NCBI GenBank assembly: GCA_029255685.2
Contig: CM055311.2
Coordinates: 53,651,048-53,715,047, forward strand
Reading direction: 5' to 3'
Length of the DNA stretch: 64,000 nucleotides
From: Silene conica
Lineage: Eukaryota; Streptophyta; Magnoliopsida; Caryophyllales; Caryophyllaceae
Position numbers and translations under genes: made by a program. Positions 1 to 12,096 of the stretch are shown piece after piece. Under the pieces are notes generated by a model, which made no database searches, was not told where the DNA came from, and saw only the letters and a list, made by a program, of their open reading frames with translations. Each line of letters begins with the position of its first letter. Positions within the stretch are counted from its first letter, which is position 1.

Positions 1-2050
<2,050 letters not shown>

Positions 2051-3057
2051 CACTGTTCGCGTTCTCTGCTGCTTCTCTGAAGGCTGGCCTGGCCAAGATT
2101 TCTGAGACGTCCCAGAGCAAGGGAGCTGGGGGGAGTGATAGTGACAAGACGCTTGATGTGCTAGTGTCTCCTGAACCTACTCCCGAGATGCTAAGTGTAC
2201 GCTCGTCCTAAAAAGAGGAAGAGGGTCACTATAGGGGAGGCTGATGAGAAAGAGGAGGAGGAAGAGGGGCCTTCTGGGGCGATTGTAACTCGCCAGGTTA
2301 AGGAGGTCCCTGGCCAGGCTGGCGATCTGGGCGCTGTCAAGGCCGTTTTAAGTGAATTTGCCCAGAACGTTGATCAAGGGCTGCTGGCGGGGGATACTTT
2401 TGAATCCTCGGCCAAGTTGGTGGCTTTATCAAACGCCCTTATGGTCAATTTTTTACTACCTTATCTTTTTATTGGTGCGCTCATAGTTTCAGTTGGTGAC
2501 TTGTATGTTGGTTTGTGTAGTGTTTGGATGCTTCTCTGATCAGCGGATCTCAGCTCATGGAATTCCGGGCAAGGCTTGGGGTTCTGGAGGATCAGGTTAA
2601 CCGTCTTCAGGCCAGGGAAGTCCATTTGGAGTCACAGTTGGCTTCTGCTCGGGAAGCAGCTAGGGCTAGTCAGGTATGTGAAATAGCGGCCAAGAATGCC
2701 GAGAAGGCCGTTAGGATTGAGCTGGTTGAGGAGAAGCAGGCTATGCAGGAGTTTCTAAAGAAGAATAAATAATTGGGTGCTGAGAAGGAGGTGCTGGAAG
2801 CTAGGCTGGGGGATGCTGCTCAATACTTCTTCGGCAAAGGACGGGTGGATGCTATGCGAGATCCGGAAGTTGCTCGGGTGAAGAGGGCTCCTGACCAGGA
2901 TGAGAAGGTCCATGATGAGCGCTTTCCTGATCTGGCTAACTTGGGTGTTGAAGAAGAAGAGGAGGAGGTTGATTCTCCTGCATCCAAGGGAAATTCAGGT
3001 GATGCAGTTGTGGTCGAGGAGGGCTCTGGATCAGCTCCTACTTCGAAGGCAGCTTAG
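2051..3057 (+). pseudogene. Element C antisense ORF (C-terminal coiled-coil part)
   Basis: The reading lies on the strand opposite to C's gag-pol, between pol and the missing 3' LTR, the same place as the better preserved antisense gene of element B. From 2051 it reads into a Lys/Arg- and Glu-rich stretch, with a frameshift near 2190. A likely intron is 2444-2520 (ATG|GTCAAT ... GTGTAG|TGT). The next exon (from 2521) is Glu/Ala/Arg-rich and coiled-coil-like, with an in-frame TAA at 2770 and an acidic tail ending at 3057. The N-terminal part is cut off by element E. The function is unknown; the match to B's gene is in position, splicing and coiled-coil composition rather than close sequence. 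Confidence 0.6.
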
Positions 3058-3800
3058 TTCTTTATTTTTTTTGTCTTGTAGTTATTTTGGCCCATCCAGG
3101 GAGGGATGTTCCCTGGAAGAAACAATTTAGTTGGTGGTTTTTTTTGTTTAATCTCCCATCCAGGGGGAAGTCCCTGGATAGGAGTATAAGTTGGTCAATG
3201 TTGTTTGGCCGAATATTTTGAATATATATCTTGGTTTTTTCAAATGTGTGTTGTTCTTTCTTTTTGTATTTTTCTTGTTCATATTTGGATCAGGCAAGGA
3301 TTTCGTGCAGGATCTGGCCAGGCTTTGTGCAGGATCTGGCCAGGCCTTGTGATGCGTAGATTTTCTTGCCTGTCTAGAGGCTTATGATTTTTCGCCTGTT
3401 TGGAGGGCTTACTACCCATTATAAGTGAGTTAGGGAATTTTTCCCATATGTTGATTGAGCTCAGGTGTTGTGACGCCTTGATTTTTTTTGCAATTGATAG
3501 TCATATGTTAGGTATATGCGGGTGGAGTGGCCCTCAATCTTAAAAATTTGTTTAAGCAATAATGCAGGGTACGTGAATGCATAAAGTAAACAAGTATTTA
3601 AGATTCGAAGTAAACAAGACAGGCTATAATCATATTGCTAATTAGGCATATAGGAAACAAATCAAGCATGTGAGAGTAAAACATATAGGAAGCTTTTATT
3701 CATGTAAACATCATGTTCCATACAAAGTGTAACAATCAAGTCAGACAAAAAATAAGTTTGGAGCTATGTTGATACCTGACTAGGGGGACATAGGTTACAT
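3058..3800. other. Untranslated 3' region of element C between antisense ORF and pol
   Basis: There is no coding sequence. The part from about 3515 to 3780 is, in reverse complement, clearly related to the stretch just after the integrase of element F (about 42320-42630), including the paired words GGAGTGGCC and CCACTCC. This shows that it belongs to the element family and not to flanking DNA. Confidence 0.65.
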
Positions 3801-4244
3801 ATGAAATAATTTTAAATGCGTGATGTTCCATGCGCTAAGAATCATTTCACCGTCCAGGGTTTGCAGCCTGTAGGCACCTTGACATGCAATTGAGTCAATC
3901 AGGTAGGGGCCTTCCTAGGCCGGGGCCAACTTCCCTGCATTGTCTTCCCTAGTGTTTGGGAACACTTTTATGAGCACCAGATCTCCTACCCTGAATACAA
4001 GGGCTTTGACATTTTTGTTGTAGCTTTTTGCAACTGTTTGCTGATAGGCGGCCATTCTGATGCTGGCTGCTTCTCTTAGTTCCTCTGTCAGGTCCAAGCT
4101 ATCCTCTATCAGAGGAGTATTGTTGGCTGGGGTATTCAGGCTGGACCTGGCTGATGGGATGTCGATTTCTGCTGGGATCATGGCTTCGCACCCATAGACT
4201 AGGGAGTAAGGGGCCTGCCCTGTAGCTGTCTTGGATGTGGTCCT
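3801..4244 (-). pseudogene. Element C integrase, C-terminal part
   Basis: The minus-strand translation shows the conserved end of a Tat integrase: TGQAPYSLVYGCEA, then AAYQQTVAKSYNKNV and the VGDLVLIKVFPNTRE segment, matching elements B and F. A TAG replaces the Trp codon after GKLAPA, near 3915, and the reading continues in frame to about 3830. The N-terminal half lies at 15612 onward, because element D is inserted here with the target duplication GTCCT (4240-4244 and 15607-15611). Confidence 0.8.
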
Positions 4245-6045
4245 TGATGTGTGCATTTTGTATAGACTTTTTAGTCTTGTTTTAGCACACATTCTCACAA
4301 TAATCGTTGATTTTATATCATTTTATACCCAGTATGTGCTACTTTGTGTTCGAGTTGCTATTTTGTAGATATTGACCGAATAGTAGCGGAAACCAAGCTT
4401 TTTCTACCTGAAAGCACTGTATCTCAATAGGCGATGGAAGAATCACGGTTGGTTGTGTATCAATCGAGAGTCTTGGAGAGATTAATCAACCCATGGCCTG
4501 TCGAAGATCCTATCGAGAAGAAAAGTTCTCGATCGAGCTATCCTGTGCTCGATCGAGAGACCTAGAGGAAGACAAGTCCTCGATCGAGCTGTCTTGTGCT
4601 CGATCGAGAGGTAGCCCATGAAGAAAGCACTCGGTCGATAAACAAACTGATCGATCGAGAGGTGTCAAAGAAGAGGAGTCGATCGAGCAACCTTCTATCT
4701 TCGATCGACTGGTTTTTGAAGACTAAAGTGCTCGATCGAGAGGAAATTTCTCTCGATCGAGAGACCCTTCGTGTTCACCTCAGTTATTACTGCAGTTCAG
4801 ATTTCTTCGCCTATTTAAAGGGCTCGTTTGAGAGCATTAGGTCATAAGTTTTCATACCCTAATATACTCTTTGCAACTTTTACCTTTAGGTTATTATTTT
4901 ACAGAAACTTTGTAGCCGTCGTATCTTTACAATATTTCCGAGTTCTTCGTTCTTTCTTTCTAAGGATTGCAATTTTTGTTCTTGCCTTTTGTTACTGTAA
5001 TCCTTCTTTTCTCATCTTTAATTTCTATTCTTATCTTAGTTTCTGCTTACTGTTTTCGTTCTGTGAATTTCGATCTGTTTCGCGCGTAGTACTCTGTTTT
5101 CGTATGTTTATGTTCATCGTTGTTTTTCATCCATTTTCTGTCTTCGATTTTTACCCTCTGATTTTGTTCATTCTCTTTGTTAATCCCTGTTTCTAGTTTC
5201 AATCTAGTCATACTAAATCCCTGCTTAATTCGTATCATATCGTATGCTAGTTTATTATTTTTATATCCGTCTTAAGAATACCGAAATCGTGCCCCTTTCC
5301 CTTTGTTTCTCGTTGATTTCACATTCTCTGCCTTTTTCTTATTATAGTACGATTTTTATCTCTCATTTTATTATGTCATATGCTAGTTCTCTCATTATCG
5401 TCATAGTCATTGTTAATCCCATCATGAGTAGTTAAACCCCTTTATATGTTGGGATGAGGGAAATTGTATCGAACGTTTGATATGTAGTAGTCGGGTTAGA
5501 CCGTTTTTGATGGGAGTAATCGTTAAACAATTTAATTCATGTTCGGTTTAGTGAGTGCACGCATGAGACCTTACATTTAGTTAATTCCCGACCTAGACCG
5601 GAAGGTTGGAAGGGTAAGACTTGTTTATTGATCTTAAATAGTTTTTGTGAGAGCGCAAGTTAAGCAAAAAAGACCTTAGGGCGACTTAAGACCGGAAGGT
5701 ATAGTCGGGTTTGAGACTTGACCGTAATAATTCAGCCTTTTCCACCAATAACTGGGCCTATCCCAATTGCGTCAATCATACGTGAGGCACAACGACCCGA
5801 ATTCCCAACATATTCCCTTTCCTTGATTTTTATCGCATCTTGTGTTAGTTTCGTATTTTTATTCTCTCGCATATCTTATAACTCGTAGTTTAGTTATCAC
5901 TTTTGAAAACCCCCAATTATGTGACCATAGGTAAAAACCGATAGTTAAACAAGTTCGCTTCCCTGAGGAGACTGACCCTATTTACCGCTAGCTTCTGTTA
6001 GTAGTACCTAGGCATTTATTTTTGGTGCATAAACGACCGGCATCA
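4245..6045 (+). repeat. Element D 5' LTR (1801 bp)
   Basis: It runs from TGATGTGTGC to GGCATCA and is closely matched by the 3' LTR. A TATTTAAAG TATA-like box lies at 4812-4820. Compared with the 3' LTR it has an extra unit of about 50 bp near 4530-4610 carrying two more CTCGATCGAG palindromes, and an extra stretch of about 20 bp near 5560. Confidence 0.9.
4528..4765 (+). repeat. CTCGATCGAG palindrome cluster in the 5' LTR of element D
   Basis: About nine copies of CGATCGA, mostly in the 10-bp palindrome CTCGATCGAG or one base away, are spaced mostly 20-40 bp apart. The 3' LTR has the matching cluster at 14145-14330 with about seven copies. Two near-copies read CGGTCGA. Confidence 0.9.
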
Positions 6046-6050
6046 AATTT

Positions 6051-6067
6051 TGGCGCCGTTGCCGGGG
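6051..6067 (+). promoter_or_regulatory. Element D primer-binding site
   Basis: TGGCGCCGTTGCCGGGG starts five bases after the LTR end. It is complementary to the 3' end of plant tRNA-Asp, the primer usual for Athila elements. Confidence 0.9.
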
Positions 6068-6158
6068 AAGCAACGCTGTTTTCTATTTCAGTTTTTATCT
6101 ATTTTTGTCTTAAGGAATTTTAATTCCTTAAGACGTACTAATTGTTCTCTTCAGTTTT

Positions 6159-7356
6159 ATGCGTAGATCTCAAAGGGGAGATTTGGTGAATCCCGATCCC
6201 GAACCCGATAGATTATTCCTACGTCGAGGAGAGAACTTAAGAGAGCTAGTCGGGAGGAAGATTTGAATACCCCCGAACAAGAGAGAACCATTTTTTGTGA
6301 GGAAAACTTCACTTTCGAACCCATTTTTCAACCAAAAATGCCTAACATCGCAAGCCACTCTGAGCCCACAACTGCTTTTATTCCAAGGGGATTTAGCATA
6401 GCCACAGATGAAGATGGCCAAACCTTTGATTTCCGACCCTCTTACATCAACATGGTGGAGAGAAACCAATATCGTGGGGCCGCGGGTGAGGATCCCAGAA
6501 AGCATATGGAGCGATTCGCTGACTATTGCTCCTCAATCCCAGCCAAAGGGGGGGGGGGGGGGGGTAACCCAAGATAAGATCAAAGAAGCCCTTTTCCCTT
6601 TTCCTTAACCGACAACGCAAGGGAGTGGTTGTCGGATTTAGATAGGGAGGCAACTGGGATAACTGACTAGACATCCCTAGCCCTAGCTTTTTATAAGAAA
6701 TACTTTCCACCCCAACGTACAAACGCCTTACGCACACAGATAACCAACTTTAAACAGAAACCTTCCGAAAACCTAACTGAGGCCTGGGAGAGGTTTAAGG
6801 GTTGTGTGAGGTCCGTCCCCCACCATGGTTTCGAGCCATGGTACGGTTTATTTGTAACCAGTTTTACAATGGCCTATACGATGATCATAGGGCCATTTTA
6901 GATTCGGCTGCAAATAGGCGATTCCAGCGTGAGGTGGACGATGATAAAGGCTGGAGTTTGATAGAGGAGATGGCCACCCATACGTCTGAGTATGGTAACC
7001 CCATAAGTGGTACAAGAACAGTTGCCAATATTGAGACTGAGGGTCTAGAGGCAAAGTTTGATAAGCTGTTTGTGAAGATTGGAAAGTTGGAAAACGGAAG
7101 TGCTGGGAACCGTCAAACGGTTCATATCCTACAAAAAGAAGAGATGATACTTTGTGAAAGGTGTGGCGAGCAAGGCCACGGTGCGGTTGAATGCTTCGCT
7201 GATCGGGAGCAAGTTTTTTCATTTCAACAATACAAGCAAGGGGGATACAATCACGGGTATGTCCACCCGAATCTACGGTGGACAAGCCAAAATGTTCTCA
7301 ACCCGTCTCCCCCTTCACAACAACAACAACCGTATATTCCACCGCACAAGCAATAG
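6159..7356 (+). pseudogene. Element D gag, frameshifted
   Basis: The first ATG after the primer site (6159) opens an Arg-rich N-terminus, and the frame changes near 6255. The capsid region follows (…SLTDNAREWLSDLDRE, then FYKKYFPPQRTNALRTQI, as in the Retrotrans_gag family). A zinc knuckle near 7160-7200 reads CERCGEQGHGAVEC, a CX2CX4HX4C pattern. The gene is broken by a poly-G run at about 6547-6563, a TAG near 6668, a frame change near 6840 and the TAG at 7354. The frame after that stop continues into the next entry, so gag and protease were once one reading. Confidence 0.8.
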
Positions 7357-7413
7357 TTCTCGAGGGCTCCGTAGTTTCCGAACCCTCAACACGGTAGGTC
7401 CTCAAATGGAGGG

Positions 7414-8982
7414 GTGTCCGAGGTTGGCGAATTAAAGAGCATGATACAGTCGTTGGCCACGCAAATGGCTAAATCTGACCAAGCGACAAACTCAACGATA
7501 AAGATGTTAGAGTCGCAAATTGCTCAACTCGTCACCAATCAATCAACGAGACAACCGGGCCATCTCCCCTCTCAGTCGGAAATGAGGAAGGAAACGTTGA
7601 ACATGGTGACCTTGAGGTCAGGAAAAATTTATTCTAATGATGACATTAATGACCAGGCTGTTGTTGTCGATTTTGCAGGAAAGGAAGTAGAGAAAGTAGC
7701 TGGAAAAGCCGAGAAAGGTCTCGATCGAGAGGTTACAAACTCTCGATCGAGAGAAATTTCAGAAGAAGAGTTCGATCGAGTGCCTCAAACTCCTCGATCG
7801 AGCGATGTGTCAGAAGAAAGTGTTCGATCGAACACTATTGAAAAAGAGACTACTCGATCGAGAATGCTGGAAGGCCGATCGAGTGGATTTGCTGCTGAGA
7901 ATGCTCGATCGAGAGATCTGGAGCAAGAAAATCCTCGATCGAGTGAACCAAACAGGAGAATGATGAACAATACGTTGATTCTAGATACGCACAAACCAGA
8001 TTCAGATGTGCAAGTCCCATTTTCGGGACTTTTGATGAAAGAGAAGAAAACTGAACCAGAATTCGCAAGATTTGGCCAACTTGTCAAGGGCCTCAATGTC
8101 CATATTCTGTTCTTGGACTTAGTAAGGAAGGTACCGTCTTATTTAAAATTTATGAAAGACATTCTTATGTGTAAGCGTACCGTTAATGAAATTGAAACCG
8201 TAGCTTTTACGGAAGGGTGTTCAGCCCATTTGCAGTACCGGACCCCATTCAAACTATCCGACCCGGGTAGTTTTTTCATCCCTTGCCATATAGGACTCCA
8301 TTACATTGATAGAGCGTTATGCGACTTAGGCGCTAGTATTAGCGTTAAGCCATGGTCCTTGGCTAGGAGGTTGGGTCTTAACCGGTTTCATTACACGAGT
8401 ATGTCTGTGCAAATGGCTGACAGGTCAATGGCTAGGCCTATGGGAATTTTGGAAGATATACCTGTTAAGGTGGGATGTTTTTATATACCGGTGGACTTTG
8501 TCGTTCTTGACATCCCGGAAGACACATACACACCCATCATACTTGGCCGATCCTTTTTGCATACTTCCCAAGCCATCATTGATGTTGGGTTGCGCACTTT
8601 GACCTTTCGAGTCGGGGGAGAGGAACTAGTTTTCGCCAAACCCGCGACCCACAAAGGACCGATGCGCATTATTCTAGAATGCAATGTCTTACAAGCCTTT
8701 GACTCTGACTCTAGTGCTATGGATGTGACACCGTCAAAAGACTCTATGATCATAGATGAACCTCCGCATGTCGTTATTCCCCCAACCCCGATAACACCGT
8801 TGCCTCGTAAAGAGAGCAAAAGAGGGGCCCGTATTTCTGTTATCAGGTGCACAGGGCCAGGATGGGAAAACTTTGCAATGGACCCACCTACGGGAAAATC
8901 AAAGAGCATGGCGGAACTTTCAAAGAGTAAAAAGATGAGAGAAAGGCGAAAAATGAGTCATGAGCATGGCGTAGGAAGGTGA
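7414..8982 (+). CDS. Element D gag C-terminus and aspartic protease
   Basis: A 522-codon open reading lies in the same frame as the gag piece before it. Residues about 1-70 hold the MIQSLATQMAKSDQATNSTI segment and then NMVTLRSGK, typical of the end of Athila gag. Residues about 95-185 are a low-complexity region built on LDRE, SRS and RSRD, coded by repeated CTCGATCGAG. Residues about 270-420 are a retropepsin-like domain with the core CDLGASIS (Asp-Leu-Gly in place of Asp-Thr/Ser-Gly, normal for Athila) and the flap-side ILGRSFL. The reading ends at 8982 where an autonomous element would continue into reverse transcriptase. The GTG/ATG start is uncertain, because it is probably read through from gag. 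Confidence 0.8.
   Translation: MSEVGELKSMIQSLATQMAKSDQATNSTIKMLESQIAQLVTNQSTRQPGHLPSQSEMRKETLNMVTLRSGKIYSNDDINDQAVVVDFAGKEVEKVAGKAEKGLDREVTNSRSREISEEEFDRVPQTPRSSDVSEESVRSNTIEKETTRSRMLEGRSSGFAAENARSRDLEQENPRSSEPNRRMMNNTLILDTHKPDSDVQVPFSGLLMKEKKTEPEFARFGQLVKGLNVHILFLDLVRKVPSYLKFMKDILMCKRTVNEIETVAFTEGCSAHLQYRTPFKLSDPGSFFIPCHIGLHYIDRALCDLGASISVKPWSLARRLGLNRFHYTSMSVQMADRSMARPMGILEDIPVKVGCFYIPVDFVVLDIPEDTYTPIILGRSFLHTSQAIIDVGLRTLTFRVGGEELVFAKPATHKGPMRIILECNVLQAFDSDSSAMDVTPSKDSMIIDEPPHVVIPPTPITPLPRKESKRGARISVIRCTGPGWENFAMDPPTGKSKSMAELSKSKKMRERRKMSHEHGVGR
7718..7945 (+). repeat. CTCGATCGAG cluster inside the element D gag-protease reading
   Basis: Nine copies of CGATCGA, most within CTCGATCGAG or TTCGATCGAG, occur in about 230 bp. 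They fall in different reading frames of the same ORF, giving alternately LDRE-type and SRS-type peptides without introducing stops. Confidence 0.9.
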
Positions 8983-9978
8983 GGGCCAATGACGGAGAAG
9001 CAAGTACATCGCAACAGCGGCCGAAGGATGGCCAATCTGAATTTATGGAAGAATAGCCGGGTTTGCAACCCCGTGCGAAGTTGTAAATAAGATAATTTTT
9101 CATGGATTTTTAGTTCTTTTAAACTTGTGGTTTTGATTAGATAGGACATCCGTAGCTATACAATCGTAGTTTGAACAGTTAAAGTGACTTGGACAAATAT
9201 TTTTGTGGTTTTGGGATATTTGTATTGTGCTTTTTGCAGGTACGACTGAGCCGCAACAATCAGAAACACAACATAATGCGGTCAGCTGGAAAAACACTCG
9301 ATCGAGAGGATTAATCTTCTCGATCGACCAAATTTGGGGATTATGCTTTCGGTCGAGAAGATTTCTTCTCGATCGAGGAATATGAAAGGTCGATCGAGAG
9401 GTTTTTCTCTCGATCGAGAAGGCGGAAGTTCAAAAGTCGCGGATCTCTCGATCGAGGTGTTACTGTTCTCGATCGAGGCCTTCAGGTAATAAAAAGTACT
9501 CGATCGAGAGGAATTTTCTCTCGATCGATCACCTTTTTCGGTCTATATAAGGTAAATTTTTCGACTTCCCTCTTCATTTCCTTCGACCGAGTATTTGTGT
9601 TCTTCCCCCTTTTAAAGCTTTTTCGATCCTACTTGCAATTTAAGCATTATTTTGCCCAAATAACAACTACTTTATAATGCCCAACTGTCCTAAACATCAA
9701 TTTCGACAAAAGCCCTTTCAAAAACATCGATTTCAAGCCCCAATTCGACATTTTCGTTTTCTAGGGTTTCGGTTCGATTTTCAAATTTGTGCTTTTTGTT
9801 CTAATTCCTTGCAGTACGTGGGTATTTTCAACATCAAGTAAGTATTCTTAGCTCTCCTTTGCTTAATTAAACACCCCATTCCCTTATTTTTTTCAAATTT
9901 TAGGGTGTTAGAACTAGAGCTTCGAATCGGGTTTATTCTTTGTTTAATTTCGTTTATCACTTGATGTTTATTGTAGTA
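8983..9978 (+). other. Spacer in element D where the pol block would be
   Basis: There is no coding sequence of any length. It contains a third palindrome cluster at 9297-9530 (about nine CGATCGA copies, one CGGTCGA). A TATATAAGG box lies near 9545, followed by a pyrimidine-rich stretch to about 9620. Near the end lie splice-like signals: a donor CAA|GTAAGT at 9838/9839 and an acceptor TTTATTGTAG at 9976, three bases before the ATG of the next ORF. Confidence 0.7.
9297..9530 (+). repeat. CTCGATCGAG cluster, non-coding, element D
   Basis: About nine CGATCGA copies lie in a region without an ORF, directly upstream of a TATATAAGG sequence. The spacing is irregular (about 15-40 bp). Confidence 0.9.
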
Positions 9979-12096
9979 ATGGACCAAGTAACTCAATCCC
10001 CTGCTCCCAAACCATCTGTCGAGACGATCGTCTCGAATGTCGTAAGCGAGATAACAGAGCAACACTCTGTTGCTGCTGTCGCGGAGTCTGGGCAGGCCTC
10101 TGTTGCTGCCACTGAGGTTGCGACGGTGTCTTCCGACACCGTCATTCCTGGGGAAGGATTGACCGTGGGTCCACTAGCCGTTGAGGGTACTGTTGCTTCT
10201 CAAGCAACTCTTGGTGCCCCTGTAGTAGTGGAGGATGTTGAGACGAAGTCCGAGAGGGACTCCGGGAAGGAGACCGAGTCTGATGAGGATGCTGGCCAGC
10301 CGCGTCCTCTTTTCTCTTTGTTAGCTGCGGGTGCCACGCCTAGGTACTCGAAGCTCCCTAGGATTCCTCGTCCCCAGTCCTTGGCCATCACTACCACTAC
10401 TTCCCGACCTCCTATGGTCGCTTCTTCGAGCTCCACTGCTGTATCTACCGAGCTCACTATTGCATTTGGGGCCACTGCTGCCGAGCCCCCTGTTTCTGAG
10501 GCTACTGCTACGCCTCCTTCTGCTGCGGCCACTTCATCGAGGGCCGTTGTTACTCCTTCACGAGGGACAGACCTCGCCCCTTTGCCTAGGAGGCCTGAGG
10601 TACGCTTTATTTCTGCTGACCACCGTTCTAGGTTGTCTACACTTTTGTTCGTACCCCTCACCCCGACCCGTTTCCTCTCGCGCCCTGACCTAGAGACTCT
10701 AGGTATCTATGAGGAGGTTTGTCACTTGCTAAACGGGACGGGGATGTCTGGTTTGATTAGGATGGAGGAGCTCACGCTAGACCGACCTACCTACGAGTTC
10801 TTTAGCTCCTTCACCTTTGACCCTGAGAGCTATAGGGAGGATCGCACTCTCCCTTGTATTCATTTCCGACTCATGAACGAGTCGTTTGACTGGACCTTGG
10901 GGCGGTTTGGGGAGGCATTAGGCCTCGTTAGTGATGGACCCATCGAGCCTCCTAGAAGGCTTGTACCGCAGTTATGGGCTGCCCTTTCTCACACTCCGTA
11001 TTCTGCACGGAAGGGAGCCCATGTCCACACACCTTCCCCTCGTTACTTTCTTCGATTGTTGGGTGAGACTATTTCTGGGCGACCTGAGCCCAATAACATC
11101 ACCAACACTGAGCTTGCCATCTTGGCCGGGTACGTGAACATTGATTCGCGTACCCCTTTTGTTCTTTACATTTCTTTTCTGGTTGCTCAGTATTGGGGTG
11201 GTATTGGGAGGAAGGTCACGAGCGCTATTGTCTGTGGCGGATTGGTGACTAGGATCCTCCGCCACATTCGCCCTTCTTACATCGAGAGGGTTAGCCTAGT
11301 GGGGGAGGTTGGACGCCTAGACATAGAGGCCATGCGAGTTTTCCGCTGGCTAGATGGGATGACTTGGAAGATCTGTGGCTACCCTTCAGTGACCCTACCT
11401 TGCGCCACACTTCCTCGTCTCCTATCGCTCTCCACTGTTGAGGGAGCGCGACCACCACCCACCACCTACCATCTCACATTCACCTCCGCACCCCCTTCTT
11501 CTGGCAAGAAGATAAAGCGCGAGATTGGGCAGTCTTCCCAGTCTCTGACCCAGACACCACCACCTAGGGTTGGATCCACGCCCACGTCCACGCCTGCGTC
11601 CGCGTCCATGTTCACCTTCATTCCCACTCCATCCATCATTCGTACACCTACCACCATCACCACTCACTCACCTTCACTTTCGCCTACTCCTACCCCTACC
11701 CCTGCTTCTTTTGGGATGGTTTATCCTCCCAACTTTGTTTTACCTCCTGCCCTTGAGGCCCCTGCGGTCTCCGACCAAGGGCGTCGTGATCCTGTGCTTG
11801 ATGGCATTTGTAGGTACCTCACCGAGATGCGCCGGGATCAGGCTTTGGCCTTGTTCCCTATCTATGAGGACTACATCCGCACAGCACGCCCCCTTCCAGC
11901 AGGATGGGTGCATCCTTCTTTCTACCGATACCCAGATGGTGGGTACCCTCACTCTACTTCTTCTGATGAGGAGAGAGAGGAGACACCGGTAGCGAGAGAG
12001 GTTCGCCTACGTGCCGAGGCTGCAGCGAGGCGTGCTACGAGAGAGGAGGAGCAGGATCCCACGTTTAGGGAGGAGGAGGCTTCTCGTGATGCTTAG
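9979..12096 (+). CDS. Element D ATHILA ORF-1-like protein, 705 codons, intact
   Basis: The start chosen is the ATG at 9979 (MDQVTQSPAP...), because an in-frame ATG at 9964 and the further upstream reading add only a few hydrophobic residues and lie before a splice-acceptor-like TAG. Residues about 1-210 are Ala/Thr/Val/Pro-rich. Residues about 215-480 form a conserved globular region (RSRLSTLLFVPLTPTRFLSR, ETLGIYEEVCHLL, then FRLMNESFDWTLGRFGEALG), the pattern of the plant ATHILA ORF-1 family. Residues about 500-620 are Pro/Thr/Ser-rich, and the tail is rich in Arg and Glu. It occupies the slot between pol and 3' LTR that holds env-like genes in some Athila elements. I see no clear signal peptide or membrane anchor in the main reading. 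The role is not known. Confidence 0.75.
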   Translation: MDQVTQSPAPKPSVETIVSNVVSEITEQHSVAAVAESGQASVAATEVATVSSDTVIPGEGLTVGPLAVEGTVASQATLGAPVVVEDVETKSERDSGKETESDEDAGQPRPLFSLLAAGATPRYSKLPRIPRPQSLAITTTTSRPPMVASSSSTAVSTELTIAFGATAAEPPVSEATATPPSAAATSSRAVVTPSRGTDLAPLPRRPEVRFISADHRSRLSTLLFVPLTPTRFLSRPDLETLGIYEEVCHLLNGTGMSGLIRMEELTLDRPTYEFFSSFTFDPESYREDRTLPCIHFRLMNESFDWTLGRFGEALGLVSDGPIEPPRRLVPQLWAALSHTPYSARKGAHVHTPSPRYFLRLLGETISGRPEPNNITNTELAILAGYVNIDSRTPFVLYISFLVAQYWGGIGRKVTSAIVCGGLVTRILRHIRPSYIERVSLVGEVGRLDIEAMRVFRWLDGMTWKICGYPSVTLPCATLPRLLSLSTVEGARPPPTTYHLTFTSAPPSSGKKIKREIGQSSQSLTQTPPPRVGSTPTSTPASASMFTFIPTPSIIRTPTTITTHSPSLSPTPTPTPASFGMVYPPNFVLPPALEAPAVSDQGRRDPVLDGICRYLTEMRRDQALALFPIYEDYIRTARPLPAGWVHPSFYRYPDGGYPHSTSSDEEREETPVAREVRLRAEAAARRATREEEQDPTFREEEASRDA

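Noticed and set aside
4828-5435. Hydrophobic ORFs in the element D LTR, repeated at 14402-14812
   Set aside because: They are T-rich LTR leader sequence, present in both LTRs and without family resemblance.
10200-11950. Several ORFs overlapping the ATHILA ORF-1 gene in other frames
   Set aside because: They are shadows of a GC-richer coding region; their composition (Pro/Leu/Arg runs) is that of frame-shifted sequence.
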